From Diphasiastrum complanatum (taxonomy: Eukaryota > Streptophyta > Lycopodiopsida > Lycopodiales > Lycopodiaceae), in assembly GCA_029204225.1 (NCBI GenBank), contig CM055111.1, positions 23,930,899 to 23,994,898 on the forward strand: a DNA stretch of 64,000 nt, in the 5' to 3' direction. Every line of letters starts with the position of its first letter. Position 1 is the first letter of the stretch. This document shows, piece by piece, positions 22,205-32,228 of this stretch. Below the pieces are notes generated by a model. That model had not been told where the DNA came from, searched no databases, and saw nothing but the letters and a program-made list of their open reading frames with translations. Both the position numbers and the translations under genes were made by a program.

Positions 22205-23036
22205 GGACGTGTGCTATGGGATAGCGGACTTGTGCGTGACAGTTAGGATGAACAGGGAGGGATGATAAAGAACTCGTAGAGGACCGATATGTACGGACAA
22301 CATGTACGATATATCAAACTTTTGCGAGCCGAATATCAGAGAGAACGATTAGTTTTGAAGAAAGACGCACAAGTGCGATACGGGGAGACACGTAGGCAGA
22401 CGTATCGGACCTATGCGCATGGAAGGCGGTAGGAGGAATATCGATTGTGAAGGACGCGCACAAGTGCGATATTGGAGCGAAAAAAAAAATTGAAAAAAAT
22501 TCATCGAAGTTTGTGATTTTATATCATGGTTTGCACGTGCGAAAGAACATCTTGTCACATGTGTGGGAGTTGTACAGACAAATGCGAGAGCGACACATGT
22601 CACCCTGTCACATTACACATGCTGGATTTGTACGAGCAAATGCGAGAGCGACACGTGTTGTTGAGCAAACGAATGAACACGCGACACATGTCCAGGTGTC
22701 ATTTCACACGTGTGCAGGTGTCACCTCACACGTGCCTGCGCTTGTAGTCCAATTGAAAGTAGACACGTGTCCTAGGTCCGTTGACCACACGTGCAAAAAT
22801 TTAGTATAAATGGCACGAAAATCGATTAATTTTTTACCTTTTTCGTTCTCGAAATTCGCAGCATATTGCTCTTCTGCGCGCTCATTGCTGTCCGTTTGCT
22901 TGCAACTATACCTACTCGTGCACAAGTGCAATATTCGGTATCTGCCTACCGTAAATATCCCTCTTGTGCGCCATCTTGATGGTTAGTTTTTGTTCAGTTC
23001 TCCCTCGCGCACAAGTGCGATATTCACGATACTGCC
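22205..23036. promoter_or_regulatory. Bidirectional control region between genes B and C
   Basis: This 0.83 kb gap between two divergent starts holds four copies of GCACAAGTGCGATA (22367, 22458, 22920 with one change, 23009). It also holds a run of CACGTG/CATGTG palindromes between about 22535 and 22795, and a TATAAA at 22805-22810 oriented toward gene C. A 22 bp direct repeat containing AAATGCGAGAGCGACAC occurs at about 22579 and 22637. CpG content is clearly higher than in the flanking AT-rich DNA. Confidence 0.6.
22805..22810 (+). promoter_or_regulatory. TATA box of module gene C
   Basis: TATAAA in the context TTTAGTATAAATGGC lies about 230 bp upstream of the ATG at 23037 and directly downstream of the last CACGTG palindrome. 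This is the normal order of enhancer, TATA and leader. Confidence 0.5.
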
Positions 23037-24549
23037 ATGGCCTCTTCCTCATCATCCTCATGAGATTCAGGCTTGAGTTCATTTCTTAGTGAATTTGGGA
23101 TTACTGAAAACCTAGACTTCTTCCACAGTCTATTCAGGCCATATCTACATGTTTTCAGGACTGCACAACCAAATTTTGATGTATTTTATAAACATTATGT
23201 CAGAGTTAGAGATATACTTAGTAAGCTTGTTTTCTCCATAGGTCCACTCCAGTACATGCATTATACTGATCTTGTTCATTTCTTCCCAGCTTTCAGACAT
23301 AGACTGGATAGAATGTTCACCAAATTGTTTGATCTTTTCAAAAGCAGTTCAATGTGTCCGTATTGCAACAAGAAATGTCGATTGGTTGAATATCAGAGTG
23401 GTTTCATACTTTTCCTGTTAGTTCAGATCCTAGATGATGAAGAAGTTTCTGTTGCTGACCCTCCTTTTGCATCATCCTCTGTATAGTTAGCTATTAAGGA
23501 TATCACTTTCTTATCGACACTCTTGATAAGAAAAGTGACTTTATTGATGTAAATACTGATGTTCTCCGGGATTCTTTGATTGGCCGAAATACATCTGATG
23601 ATGAATCCAAATCTATAGAGGAGTCGAAATGTCTTTTCAATTTGCCTGTATATTATATTAATGACAATGTATATTTTACTACTACTGATTTATGTAAATT
23701 TTTTGACTATCGTGAAGACGAGGTTCTATGTTTATTATCTGGCACAATTTTCGAATTCTCCAACTTTGTAGTTTTTGAAACAGATGACCTTGTTGCTGGT
23801 ATTGATTTTGATGATGAGGAGGGACTTATGACCGGTGGAGAATGCTTGACTAAGACTTTATCAAATATAGTTGAGGATGGGTGAGGCAGACCATCCGATG
23901 AAGAATTCACGGCATTTCAATCTCAGATGGGCTTCTCTCGTCCATCATTAATGCATTTCACTGATGATTCCACTTCAGTACGTGGTCACTATATTGATCA
24001 TCCTGATCTGGTTGTTGTTGCTGATGAAGAATGTGTAAGTGTTTAAACTTCCTTGCATTAGAATGTTTTCAATCACTGAATGTGTTTTTGCTAACATATT
24101 TCCTATTGCAGGATGCTCTCATAATAGATGATTTTGCTGCGAGACGAGGTGGTTTCAAACAACAGGCATCCTCGTTCCAGAGGGACAGTAGACTAGGCCA
24201 CTATCTTAGACATTTCCTGAAGAATGAGATCTGTATTGCTCATTCCAAGCTGAGCTCAGTCGGGGAGAGTCTTGTAATGACAGTTAAAGCTTTATCATTT
24301 TACCTTGGAGGACATAAATTTGTTAAGACAAATAAGATCATTTTTGTCAAAAGATCTTATTTTTTGAACATTTTAGGCTTTACTGATGGGAATGTTCCTT
24401 TAAGGAGCTCCCATTATTCATTGTATTCCACTTATATTGAGCTTAGTGGAAATAAGGATAATGCACAACTATTAGATGCATATGCTAGCAGAGAATTTCT
24501 TCATGACAATACTGCCATAGAATTTGATACAAGATTTGATGATGAATAG
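23037..24549 (+). pseudogene. Two-exon gene of unknown function (module gene C)
   Basis: Exon 1 (23037-24034) starts MASSSSSS, meets an in-frame TGA at codon 9, then reads LSSFLSEFGITENLDFFHSL, FYKHYVRVRDILSKLVFSIG and a single CPYCNKKC pair. It stops at TAG (23484) and shifts to the frame encoding DTLDKKSDFIDVNTDVLRDS, YYINDNVYFTTTDLCKFFDY and, after another TGA at 23882, GRPSDEEFTAFQSQMGF. The donor is TGT|GTAAGTG. Exon 2 (24112-24549) after TATTGCAG encodes ALIIDDFAARRGGFKQQ, VKALSFYLGGHKFVK and SRKEFLHD-like SREFLHDN. Intact length would be about 470 residues. No known family is recognised. It is strongly acidic toward the C-terminus of each part, and all interruptions look like simple point decay. 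Confidence 0.5.
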
Positions 24550-24793
24550 TTGACACTTTGTATTTTGGTATAGTACAATCTATACATTTACATTGAGTAT
24601 TTCTGCTCTCTTGTTCAATGAATTTGCAAAGCAATTCTGAACATGTCATGATTTGATGACAATGATGACCTTCTACTCAACAATCATCTAATTTTCTCTT
24701 CCTGTATGAACTTGCATGCTTTTCTAAACTTGTTGTATTGTGTGGACTTTGTTATATGTCGAATCTGACCTCTGCGGTAGAACCACTAAAAGA
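24550..24793. other. Right flank of the gene module
   Basis: AT-rich sequence after the stop of gene C, containing a possible 3' processing region and no gene. No inverted terminal repeat matching the left flank (18950-19330) could be found by eye, so the ends of the putative element remain undefined. Confidence 0.4.
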
Positions 24794-25025
24794 ATTGACA
24801 AATGTAGTTTTTTTTTTCACTGGTTCCTCCATGTTGTGTATTTCGATGAAATGCTACTCGTGCTTGCTAGTTTGACTTCTCCATCCCTTGTGATGACCAT
24901 ACACACAAGCTTCCATATGTATTTGCAAAAAATGTTGTATGATCTCTTAGTATGTGCTGCATATGTCAAAATCATAATGTTAGTCTTATGTTTCGATCTA
25001 GATATATTGAAAATTTGAAAGCATT

Positions 25026-25235
25026 TCATGCTTTTGATACTGCATTAACAAACTCAACACAAGTCCTTTGGACAGCTTTCTTATCAATATCAGAGTATTT
25101 TTCTTTTCTTAAAATAGCAATCATACTATCAAGCTTTTTCCATACATCAACTTTTAGTACTCTGGTTTTGCCATCTTTCTCTATTAGCCGATTCTCTAGT
25201 GCCGAGCCAAGCTGAAGACATAAGTTATCTCTCAC
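25026..25235 (-). CDS. Conserved 69-residue ORF in the inverted repeat (right copy)
   Basis: Counterpart of the frame at 16008-16217. The only residue difference seen is Ser for Leu in the LQLG(S/L)ALENR segment. It is transcribed toward the inner end of the arm and overlaps the presumed LTR start. No domain is recognised. Confidence 0.3.
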   Translation of the reverse strand: MRDNLCLQLGSALENRLIEKDGKTRVLKVDVWKKLDSMIAILRKEKYSDIDKKAVQRTCVEFVNAVSKA

Positions 25236-25530
25236 CCATGATCGAGGAGGTCTCAGAAGGAAGAGAGCAGAAGAAGCTGAGAGCCGAGAAAATACTAGCT
25301 AGGAAGATATTGATTAACTATGTGAGCCTACATGGTGTATCCCAAAGAAGGAATGACCATGTAGGAGCTAGTAACATTTCCTTGAATAATTGTAATAAAT
25401 GTAGATCCTTCTTAAAATAGTAAGAGTGAGCCACCTTTTGATGGTGACCTCTAGTGGAAGGGCAAATTCCACATGTAATTTCTAATTTAGTGGAATTGCC
25501 ACATGGGCTCACATGGGCAGCCTTCTTGCT

Positions 25531-25600
25531 TATTTAAGGGGCCCCCTCTCTTGTGAGGGAGCTTTTTGATTGTATTTTCAAGTTCTCTTGAGCTAATAAA
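25531..25600 (+). promoter_or_regulatory. LTR promoter and polyadenylation signal
   Basis: TATTTAAG at 25531-25538 and AATAAA at 25595-25600 are spaced as the U3 TATA and R-region signal of an LTR. The related LTR at 27690 has TATTTAAG in the same context at 28023-28030, and the left arm has it in inverse orientation at 15719-15726. Confidence 0.6.
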
Positions 25601-26269
25601 GAGGATCCTCCACGAGTTCTTGAAGATCACTAAGCTCCTTGTTCATGGCAATGATCTTGAGTGATATTTCTATGAGCATGCTTGATTCCTTGCTTGTGGA
25701 TTAACTAGATTCTTGTTTCTTGTTCTTGCTTAGTTGTAGATTAATTTCAATTCTTGCTTGTGGAATCTTGTAGAAATCAGCATTCAAGTAAACTATAGAG
25801 GCTAGAAATGTGGTGTAAATCTTGCATAGTCTTGACATTCTAGTTCTTGATGTTCTTGGATAATTTAGGCATCAAGTAATGTGTGTTTCTTGATTCCTAG
25901 ATTGTTAAATGTTGTTAGGAATCTTGTTTCTTGTTTCTTGAATCAGGTTTTAGTTTCAGTAGCTAATCTAGTTCTTGATTGTTCTTTGATTCAGTAGTTA
26001 GTAGTAGGATCGCTCCCTGTGCTGAATGCTGATCTGCTTGAGCTGTAGATGGTTGTATGGCTAGTGTATGCATGTAGCTGAGTATCAGATTTGAGTTACC
26101 CACTGACAGGTTGGGAAATACATAATGCATCTTTGAATATTGCTTCTACTCTGTAAACATTCTAATAAGAAGAATAATCACAGAGAACCATAACAACAGA
26201 GGTAATTCAAGAGAGATAAGCAACAAAAAGAGGAAAAACATGTTCACAGAATCAGTGAATATGTGACAG

Positions 26270-27650
26270 GATCTAGGAGCATAAAAAAATAGACATCCTC
26301 GAGAGTCTGCACACACACACCTGGTAGAAAACTCCTACGATCAATCACATCATCCTGATACATCAATTCCATCATCTAGCCATCACCAGTATCAAACCGA
26401 CAACTCATGCTCGTGCAAACAAGCTGAGTATTCCTCACCACAAGAAAATCCAACTCAGCTAGCCATCCAAGATGGTTATGCTATCGCCACCGGACCCATG
26501 AGCAACCGCTGATTTATCTATGACGAAATATGACATTTCATGGCTGACTGTAAAGTTAAAAACCAATACCATGCAGAATGTCCCGACTGTGTTCGCAAAC
26601 ATAGCTTCAAAGACTGTCCTAAACAACCTAACAGGATCCTTCTTGCACGTCATATCACATCTGAACCTGTTAGAGTTCTTACTAGAACACAATGCCAACA
26701 ACAAGAACAGCAACAAAACCATGGACAATCAGCTGACCCACATGGAAGCCATTTGACGGCTCCACAGTACCAAAAGATTACCCAGACCCAAAAGTGGAAC
26801 AAAGGCAATACAACAAATTTCGAGATGAATTTTTGCGAGAGAAAAAACATATGGACAGTCCGTTATCAGCTCATATCCCCGAAAAGGAGCAATCACTCCA
26901 AGGACTTGAAGTATTTTCTGACCTCCTACAAGCTCAATTCACAATGCCATTCCATAGTGCTATCAAATCCTTCACCGAACTTCAACGTTATATCCATCGT
27001 AGTTTTCAGCTGCCTCATATTCTTGATGAACAGCGAAAACCAGAAGCAATTCCTAAACTTCCTCAGATTCCTATGAATCTGATGAATATAGGTGTTGCTA
27101 AGGGGAATAGCATCACACTACCCTTGTCCTATAAAGATTATCCCACAGTATCTGCTATCCTCGATAGCGGATTAGGCGTCAATATAATGGATTTGTCATT
27201 GGCAAAGTCATGGGGCTTCAAAACCCTCGATCAACCACGATATAAACTTCTTATGGCTGATCAACGAGTTACCGACCCTGCTGGTCATTTATCAAATATA
27301 AAAGTTTGAATAGCAGGTGTCAAGTTTATCATCGATTGTGTCATCTTAGACCTATCAGAAGATGCCAATACGTATAAACTCCTTCTTGGTACACCCTGGC
27401 TCCAGATGGCAGATGTTGTCCAAGACTGGAAGAACATCAAAATTACCTTTGGCAACCACGACAAATGAGTCACGGTTGACCCAAATGGCCATGTCAAGCC
27501 CGCCAAGGTATATGATGATTGGTCATCTACAACATATGATGAATCAGATTGTGTCCCGATCCAACCAAAAGGCCACTATACACGAACCACGGACATAATC
27601 AATTGGGGTCGTGCACTAGCTATCATGGACTGTGCAGTTATTTTGTAGAA
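26270..27650 (+). mobile_element. Gypsy gag end and protease fragment
   Basis: Plus-strand frames encode a zinc knuckle CPDCVRKHSFKDC (again CX2CX3HX4C) at about 26580-26620. A Gln-rich segment follows, then a retropepsin: TVSAILDSGLGVNIMDLSLA at about 27140-27200 with the DSG active site, and LLLGTPWLQMADVVQDWKN at about 27385-27435. A TGA interrupts the protease at 27307, and another follows at 27466. RT is missing; an LTR-like sequence begins just after. Knuckle spacing and protease flank resemble the Gypsy at 2580, so they are of the same or a sister clade. Confidence 0.75.
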
Positions 27651-27689
27651 ATTGTTGGCTAATTCTGATGAATTCCCAAGATACTCGGA

Positions 27690-28660
27690 TAGAGCTACCC
27701 AAGAGCACCTCTCACCTTAGACCAAGGAGGTCTCTGAGAAGACGAGACTAATGAAGACTAAGAGCCGAGTATGAGAACCGATGAATACTAGTTAGTAATG
27801 ACAAATAAGAACTGTGTAAGCCTCATGGTGAATCCCAAAAGATGGAATGACCATGTAGGAACTTGTATTTCTAGGCAAAGTGATAAATGCAAGTAGACCC
27901 CTCTTAAAGAAAGTAGAGTGAGCCACCTTTTGATGGTGACCTCTAGTGGAGAGCATTATTCCACTTGTAATTTGTGAAATGTGGAAATGCCACTAGGATG
28001 TCACCTAAGGAGCTCTCTTGCTTATTTAAGAGACTCCCTCTTTGAGAAGAGGAGTTTTTTTGTGTATTGTACCTACTCCATGCTAAAATGAGAAGAGCCT
28101 CCACAAGTTTGGTGCATCCATTGAGCTCCTTGATCATGCTTGTTTCTTGAGTGATGCATTCATGATCTTACCCTTCCATCCTTTGTGTGTGGTTGTGGAT
28201 AGTAGAGTGGATTAGTTTTCCTGCTTTCCTAGAGTGGATTAGATTTCATTTCTTGTTTGTGGATTAATGTAAGAATCAGCATTCAATTTAACTAAATAGT
28301 CTGGGTTTGTTGTGTAATTCTTGCATATCCCCTTACAACCTTGTTCTTGATGTTCTTGGGATGTCCAATAATCAAAAGACTGGTTGGTTTCTTGATTCTT
28401 GGACTTCTAAAATGTTGTCTAGTTTAGTTCATTTCTTGTTCTTGTTTTGTGGAATGTATGTGTAGATTAGTTTAATAGTATGTTAAGGATCTGATTCAGT
28501 TCATTTTGCAACATTTAATTAGGATTTCATGGCATTTCAACCACTCTGCACGTTGATTTCTTGGTTGACTGCATGATCTGCATGTTTGGTAGATGAACAT
28601 GTGATTTTAGTTCAAGAGTGATTGCCCTGAGTTGTCCTCTGACAGGCAGGACAAACAAAA
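27690..28660 (+). repeat. LTR, diverged relative of the LTR in the inverted repeats
   Basis: This stretch aligns in patches with 25230-26130: AAGGAGGTCTC, GGAATGACCATGTAGGA, GAGCCACCTTTTGATGGTGA, CTTGCTTATTTAAG, AATCAGCATTCAA and CTCTGACAGG occur in the same order. Identity is clearly lower than between the two inverted arms, so it is an older or different subfamily member. Ends are approximate. Confidence 0.65.
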
Positions 28661-30015
28661 TACAACGATGACTAACAGTCCACTCTGCCTGATTGGGTGA
28701 GCTTGGATCACATCTACCAAGAGATGAATCTTGGAGATCTTAGATTTTTGCAATTTCTTTGGTGTATCTCTTTGCTTATTCTTTTAGGTGTTGGAATTCA
28801 ATTTCAAGTAGGTGGCTTCTCAGATCCTTGGTGTACTTTCAGCCTAAAGATCATTATTATGGATTTGCACCATGAATTTTGATGGAAATCATAGATTTTT
28901 TGATGATTTTAGTGAATTTTTCATCTAGAATTGATAGTTTTTGCATGAAATTGGTCATAGGATCTGGTGTAGTATGTTTTACAAATTGTACTTGCTGTTT
29001 TACAGTCATTAATGACAGGATTTAATGATTGCATGATGTTTGAATAGTCAAAAGGTTGATTAGATAGTGATTTTGGACCAAAAATTAGGGTTTTTGGACC
29101 ATAAATGGGCTATAGAAACCATATTTGACTAGAATCAGAACTTTTAGTGCTTTCATGCAATGGATTTACAGGGATTAGTATAAGATTGCACTTATGGATT
29201 TCCCCCACAAATTTTGGTCAAAATTGGTCAAAAACCAAGGTTTTTTTACGTGTTTTGGACTAATTTTGGGGTAGATCTCAAAATTCTCAGCCAAGACTTG
29301 GGATGAACATTTTTAGAGATGTAATTAAGCTTTATCAGGGCTTTCATGAAGTTTGGTAGGGATTAGACACCATTAGGGGGGCTCAAAACACCAAAAATTA
29401 GTGTATTTTTTATGATTTTTGAGCATGAATACCTCTTAATTGGGGGGCTAAAACTGTTGGTTCTTGTTACAAGCTTAAAGATATGTTGAATTGCCTTTGA
29501 TTTGAGCCATCATGCATTCAATATGGATAGATGTGCATTCGACTCCAACATATTGAAGTTTTGCTTGTTGAAGGAGGCCAAAAATGCATTTTTTGCATGA
29601 TCTGAGCTTATGATTGCTTGATGGACTTGTTAGAAGCTTCTATGCCTCTATAATGAACCTTAGTAGAGTGCTTGTAACCTCTGATCCAAGGCTTATGGGG
29701 CTGGGATGCAATTTTTGATGATTTATCTCTCCAAAAGTGCGCCCTCCTACCTGCTTTTTGTGCATTTATAGCTCGCACGTATGAAGCCTAGGTGGTAGGG
29801 TGACATGTCAAGTGTCTTGTAGACCCATCTTCCTCTCACTGTACTTTAAAGCAACCAATTTGGTGTCTTGTAGAAAATGTTATGGCCGTCTGAAGTTTGG
29901 CAATTTTTGAACTAAAATTTGCAAAATTTTGAGAATGTTCTGATGCATGCATGCTTGTAACTCAGTGTAGTGCAGGTCTGTTGATGGAAATGTATGGATA
30001 GACCTATAGGCATGC
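28661..30015. other. Intergenic, no gene seen
   Basis: AT-rich sequence with frequent TTTTGG and GATTTTT stretches and no recognisable domain. It may be the untranslated or internal part of an old retroelement, since LTR sequence precedes it and Gypsy RT follows. Confidence 0.35.
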
Positions 30016-30033
30016 TTGGATGCATGTTGCATG

Positions 30034-30211
30034 TGTCACCCTATCTCTAGACAACCTTACAGGTTCTCTCAGATTGAAGAGATAGAAATTACTAAGAAAA
30101 TTGAAAATTACCTAAAGATGGGTCATATTCAGCCAAGTAAGTCGTTTTGGGGTGCTCCTGTTCTTCTTAAATTGAAGAAGGATGGAGGCTTCAGGTTGTG
30201 TGTGGACTACA
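30034..30211 (+). mobile_element. Gypsy reverse transcriptase fragment
   Basis: One open frame encodes PISRQPYRFSQIEEIEITKK, KMGHIQPSKSFWGAPVLLKL and KKDGGFRLCVDY, the first third of Ty3/Gypsy RT up to the motif before the first catalytic block. It stops exactly where a copy of the LTR beginning TGTAGCGCAGG starts at 30212, so the fragment was cut by that insertion. Confidence 0.8.
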
Positions 30212-30627
30212 TGTAGCGCAGGCATCCCAAAGGGAGCCGGGAACCACGACTTAGCTTCCTAGCCTTCAACTCTTGCCATCCAAACCCACAAACCTGGCGC
30301 CATGCCAGATCGGGGGTCCCGATGTGGGTGACTTCCCTCCAAGCAAGCCGCCCGACATACATCAAACTTAACCAAAACAAAGCTTCATTACAAACGAGTA
30401 ACATCCATTCCAAGCAAGCGGTCTGACTTACATCAAACTTAACCAACTGAAAGCTTCGTCACGAGCGTTGGAAGCCAACCTGGCGCCACGCCAGACTGGA
30501 CAACCATAAACAGGTAACGTCCACCCAAGCAAGCCATCCAACTCAGCCGACAGGTTAGAGCCCGTTCCCCAAGAGCTTAACCCATTCACGTTCATGCAAG
30601 GAACACTCAGAACCACAAGCCACGACA
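30212..30627 (+). repeat. Truncated copy of the TGTAGCGCAGG LTR
   Basis: It matches the beginning of the 1,225 bp LTR at 30886 through CCACAAGCCACGACA. It lacks about 80 bp near its start and everything after 30627, where SABATH pseudogene sequence takes over directly. It is therefore a 3'-truncated copy. Confidence 0.7.
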
Positions 30628-32228
30628 GTTGAAATCATTGGAGGGAAGATCTGAAAAAAAAGGCTTGAAATCTGGAACTGTTTGTCCCTCTGATTCATAT
30701 CTTTGCTGCAGCTTGCCCACAAGGGCGCTGACAATAGACAATGTGTTGGGCCCCGATGAACATCCAGATCTGCAACATGCACAGGGCCACTCCTGGGGAG
30801 TTCCACTTTCTCTAAGGCTTGCATCAAAAAATGTCCAGTCGACTGGATTACTCCTGCTTGCATCCAAGAGTTTTGAGCATAGCTTTGTAGCGCAGGCATT
30901 CCAAAGGGAGCCGGGAACCACAACTTAGCTTCCCAGCCTTCAACTCTTGCCATCCAAGCCCACTTGACATACAAGCAGCCAACTCGCCAACAACGATCAG
31001 ACTTAACCAACTTGAAGTTCCGAAAACCAACATTGAGATCCAACCTGGCGCCATGCCAGATCGGGGGTCCCGATGTGGGTGACTTCCCTCCAAGCAAGCC
31101 GCTCGACATACATCAAACTTAACCCACTCGAAGCTTCGTTACAAACGAGTAACATCCATTCCAAGCAAGTGGTCTGACTTACATCAGACTTAACCAACTG
31201 AAAGCTTCGTCACGAGCGCTGGAAGCCAACCTAGCGCCACGCCAGACTGGACAGCCATAAACAGGTAACTTCCACCCAAGCAAGCCATCCAACTCAGCCG
31301 ATAGGTTAGAGCCCATTCCCCAAGAGCTTAACCCATTCACGTTCATGCAAAGAACACTCAGAACCACAAGCCGCGACAAATATGTAAACAACCAGTTCCT
31401 GGACCAAATGGTCCCGACAGCATACCGCTAGCGCCACGGACCGAATGGTCCCGACGGCATACCGTTGGTGTCCCGGGATACGACCCTCTGCCATGTGCCA
31501 ACTTAAAAATTTGGAAGCGGCCTTACAACTGGCGCTTTTACCGAACACTGAAACCCAGAAGGTAATCAGAGTCAGTTTGAGAAAAATCCCACTTTATTGG
31601 TAAATCTGAGAAGGTTACATTTCAAGTGTGTGACCGACCCTAGTCTCCGGGGCGCTAGCATGCCAAGGCGAGAGCCATGACAACATTCTAGCAAGGGAGG
31701 TTGAGACTTGGTTGGAGCTCGCCCTGAGTCGCAACCCGCACTCCCCTATAGTATTGGTGTGATTCGGCACCCCCCCTCATACCAAGCACTCTACCCAAGC
31801 TGGTAAAGCACGTTTTTTTCTCTCTAGGATTTTCTCTTTCTAGAAAGTCATTTTCTCTCTCTAGATTTTATTGATCTCCAGGCTTCCTTTAATCATGCCT
31901 AGATCGTGTGAGGTGATTGCACATTGATCTGAGCTCTCTGGACTCCGCTAGAACTGATCAAAGATTTTTAGCCATAGGAACTTGGCGCCGGCTGGATTCT
32001 GGTTACAGTGGCGCCGGGAGCAGCACCGGCGCCAGGAGCAGCAGGGGCGCTGCTGGCGCCGGGCCATAGCTGGCGCCGGAAGTAAAGCTTGTAAAGGTAG
32101 CTTTACAACAAGCTTCCATCACCCACACCCTCTTGCATCCGAAGCTGCCTCTCTAAATCAACGCCATTTCTGCTTGTATAAGGAAATGTGGATGCATTGG
32201 GAATCTGTTCTGCCTGAGATTGTGCCAT
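30628..32228 (-). pseudogene. SABATH methyltransferase pseudogene, split by an LTR
   Basis: Read on the minus strand, 32228-32111 carries the start MAQSQAEQ and following residues, and 30885-30628 continues with SYAQNS, STGHFLMQALEKVELPRSGP and, after a one-base deletion, CSSGPNTLSIVSALVGKLQQ to FFSDLPSNDFN. Both pieces align with exon 1 of the intact gene at 38204. The break is a 1,225 bp LTR insertion. The remaining exons are gone, replaced by a truncated LTR at 30627. The one-base deletion falls in the SAM-binding motif. Its upstream sequence is also shared with the intact gene in inverted orientation. Confidence 0.85.
30886..32110 (+). mobile_element. Solo-LTR-like insertion with 5 bp target duplication
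   Basis: The insertion begins TGTAGCGCAGG and ends TTTACAACA (TG...CA) and is flanked on both sides by AGCTT (30881-30885 and 32111-32115), which is single in the intact gene. No internal copy of the ends is present, so it is one LTR and not a complete element. It carries two near-repeats of GGTCCCGACRGCATACCG near 31410-31465 and ends in a GC-rich tail with several GGCGCC palindromes (31984-32080). Confidence 0.8.

Larger units (their letters stand above)
24794..26268 (+). repeat. Right arm of 1.46 kb inverted repeat
   Basis: Reverse-complement partner of 14989-16448. A 200-base comparison around 25026-25235 shows only a handful of substitutions. The arm contains an LTR in plus orientation (about 25230-26130) with TATTTAAG at 25531 and AATAAA at 25595. 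It also has a further 140 bp, shared by both arms, that ends in GTGAATATGTGACA. Confidence 0.85.

Noticed and set aside
23037-24549. In-frame TGA codons as evidence of a changed genetic code or organellar origin
   Set aside because: TAG and frameshifts are also present and introns are nuclear-type. Single C-to-T decay explains them better.
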